The position numbers and the translations under genes were made by a program. Source: an uncultured Bacteroidota bacterium (GTDB lineage: Bacteria > Bacteroidota > Bacteroidia > Chitinophagales > Chitinophagaceae). Taken from it: a stretch of 6,974 bases of DNA. The notes beneath the pieces are model-generated. The model ran no database searches. It was not told where the DNA came from and saw only the letters and a program-made list of their open reading frames with translations. Positions within the stretch are counted from its first letter, which is position 1. Each line of letters opens with the position of its first letter. Below, piece after piece: positions 6,801 to 6,974 of the stretch. The DNA is taken from the NCBI GenBank assembly GCA_903929655.1, contig CAIYVS010000769.1, forward strand, positions 1-6,974, in the 5' to 3' direction.

Positions 6801-6974
6801 GAGTATCGGGGTAGGTAATTGTTGCGGTAACGCCTGACGAAGTGGAAGTATATGAAAAGTAGGTTGGTTGATTTAGCGCGTCTTTTTGAACAATTACCCT
6901 GTTTTGTGCATCATAGGTATTACTAATCAAAGTATCCTGCATAGGTGTCAGTATTTTCGTTACCAGGTGCAGAC
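3805..6974 (-). CDS. RHS/YD-repeat protein with C-terminal tip, 5' partial
   Basis: The frame ends at TAA (3805-3807) and is open to the right edge, giving 1055 complete codons. The Met at 6942 is not the likely start, because ten in-frame codons precede it (LHLVTKILTP) and repeat sequence begins at once; the true start lies outside the window. Numbering from that Met, residues about 8-704 are YD repeats (YDSLNR, YDSTGN, YDSAGN, YDARGN), 781-865 are the RHS repeat-associated core (YDPFGKL, RARYYDAANGRFLGKDP, NRYSYCLNNPLN), and 866-1045 are a variable tip. In known RHS proteins the YD repeats form a hollow beta-shell that encloses the C-terminal tip, often a toxin. That this protein is exported or antagonistic is inference, since its N-terminus is missing. 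No frameshift or internal stop is present. The next gene starts 11 bases downstream. Confidence 0.95.
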   Translation of the reverse strand, partial: LHLVTKILTPMQDTLISNTYDAQNRVIVQKDALNQPTYFSYTSTSSGVTATITYPDTHTATAYHDTFYRLVQETDQLGHSKYYAYDYNNNLASLTNENGDHTAYSYDAFGNKLAALMPLNTNMHFAYNSINRPTIMTNPAGDTTSINYDAYGNAYSMHFPDGSSKNYTYYSNGLLHTYSDGLSHLTTYNYNSAGDLSSVVSPSGTKIFTYDLAGRRLSQKDEDSHTTNYTYNNNDMLTGVLYPMNVSQRDSFDLDNNLIRHTDKNGYKTYFYYDVKDRLSSIHDARGGISSFAYDSTDNLITVTDPDNHSVSYAYDAKNSMVSKVSSLGTIHYGYDNLGNRTSEMDVYGNTKYFFYDSLSRKTAAEDALTNSSGFAYNALGQINSITDPLTRVTAYTYNKVGSMTGITDAASHPSAASYDYNGNRLSITDANNHTQYFTYDSSNRMNTYKDAANNLDSFYYDGVGNLTRHKTPTGTIIKTYDSLNRVIYVANSTGNNYSYTYDSTGNLKSMTNNYGTSYFTYDSLNHLKQYTDMFGKTVQYTYDSAGNKKSITYPGNHTVNYYYNNDNMLVKVTDWLNHSTNYIYDSSGRLKATCYPNGDTCLYTYDIAGRLISKTNKIASAVFSQSIFSLDANGNRVQEQRQGPVPFHLTAASNAYSYGADDRLNSDSVTSYTNDAAGNRTAAGSTAYTFSVDNLFTASGTSTYKYDARGNRIEKNQGGLDRRYVLDLSGSLSQVLMETDSTGAIKVYYVYGLGLIERIDSTGNNSLYYHFDAQHNTIALSNSNAQITDTFTYDPFGKLLKHGGQTQQPFTFLGEYGVQQETSTIYYVRARYYDAANGRFLGKDPFPTSLMDPQTLNRYSYCLNNPLNRYDASGNNWLGDAFNAYSNWADKFDAGAAKVGIALWQIAAGVGDVSLAYFEVQDGPVGIALAGQSLNEAFKNVYVAFENIGNAGNANYEWKGSDDIHTKLDYFYEDPIVTRVLTLVGIGDIDDIVEEGQNILSASNSLGFASGFANQAIVTSSLKIIQTLLGIYSDVQTSNNSYQPVVNQNKKCGN
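3808..4347 (-). other. Variable C-terminal tip of the RHS protein, unknown function
   Basis: The last 180 residues after the core have no YD repeats. They are rich in Ala, Gly, Ile and Val, with helix-like amphipathic or hydrophobic stretches (VGIALWQIAAGVGDVSLAYF, GPVGIALAGQSLNEAF, VTRVLTLVGIGDIDD, SSLKIIQTLLGIYSDV). A more polar, acidic middle (EWKGSDDIHTKLDYFYEDP) separates them. The end is a short Asn/Gln-rich tail finishing KKCGN. I see no HNH, His-Me finger, deaminase, ADP-ribosyltransferase or peptidase signature. By position this is the polymorphic, effector-like segment of RHS proteins. It might be a membrane-active toxin, a degenerate tip or a structural plug; the sequence does not decide. 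Confidence 0.75.
4348..4602 (-). other. RHS repeat-associated core domain
   Basis: Residues 781-865, counted from the Met at 6942, match the hallmark of the RHS repeat-associated core (the TIGR03696-type family). In order they show TFTYDPFGKL, FTFLGEYG, IYYVRARYYDAANGRFLGKDPF, LNRYSYCLNNPLN and a closing YDASGNNW. This segment conventionally separates the conserved shell from the variable C-terminal tip. Its usual DPxG end appears here as DASG. The second half of the core carries a Cys (YSYCLNN) where a small residue is common. Confidence 0.93.
4831..6921 (-). repeat. YD-repeat array (about 30 degenerate units)
   Basis: Degenerate tandem protein repeats of about 20-21 residues (about 60-63 bases) follow the pattern [T/A/S/F]-Y-[D/N]-x-x-[G/N]-[N/R], then a hydrophobic stretch and a T-D or G-N turn. 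I count roughly thirty between residues 8 and 704, counted from the Met at 6942. On the plus strand the signature appears as recurring gtcataagta or atcgtaagta. Units near residues 610-690 are more degenerate (SLDANGN, SYGADDR, FSVDN) and mark the change into the core. A Cys pair (residues 585 and 592, in a unit near 5170-5190) is unusual in an otherwise Cys-free array. Confidence 0.93.

Noticed and set aside
6940..6942. Met codon at 6942 as the true RHS start
   Set aside because: The frame stays open upstream to the edge, with RHS-like sequence before it and no signal peptide after it, so the gene is 5' truncated by the window.

Overview
The window is almost entirely coding on the minus strand. 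It holds two large genes, both cut by the window edges and separated by only 11 bases. The style points to a Bacteroidota bacterium, perhaps Chitinophagaceae or a relative. Reasons are a moderately AT-rich base composition (about 40% GC in hand-counted lines), no purine-rich Shine-Dalgarno before the one visible start, long YD-repeat (RHS) proteins, and giant secreted proteins built from Bacteroidota-type PKD-like/Ig-like repeats. The taxonomic call is an inference from gene style only.

Right part (3805-6974, minus strand): the 3' part of an RHS/YD-repeat protein. Its reading frame is still open at the window's right edge. About thirty degenerate YD repeats of roughly 20 residues lead into a canonical RHS repeat-associated core. 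A C-terminal tip of 180 residues follows; it is helix-like and partly hydrophobic, and I recognise no toxin family in it.

Left part (1-3793, minus strand): a second gene starts 11 bases after the RHS stop and runs off the window's left edge without a stop. It encodes a Sec signal peptide, two YD-type repeats, one Ig-like domain, and then twelve consecutive PKD-like units of exactly 90 or 91 residues. A thirteenth unit of a different subtype is cut by the edge. Units 1-4 and 8-11 share unit-specific signatures at a constant offset of 1896 bases, so a seven-unit higher-order repeat is likely.

The spacing suggests one transcript, RHS gene first and PKD-like gene second. No small immunity-like gene lies between them, which is where one would be expected if the RHS tip were a polymorphic toxin. 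A working picture is a pair of very large exported surface or secreted proteins, the second carrying a miniature YD segment at its mature N-terminus. Export by the type IX system is plausible for this kind of protein, but its C-terminal sorting domain would lie outside the window. There are no RNA genes, CRISPR arrays, insertion sequences or terminators that I can support, and no gene-free stretch longer than 11 bases.
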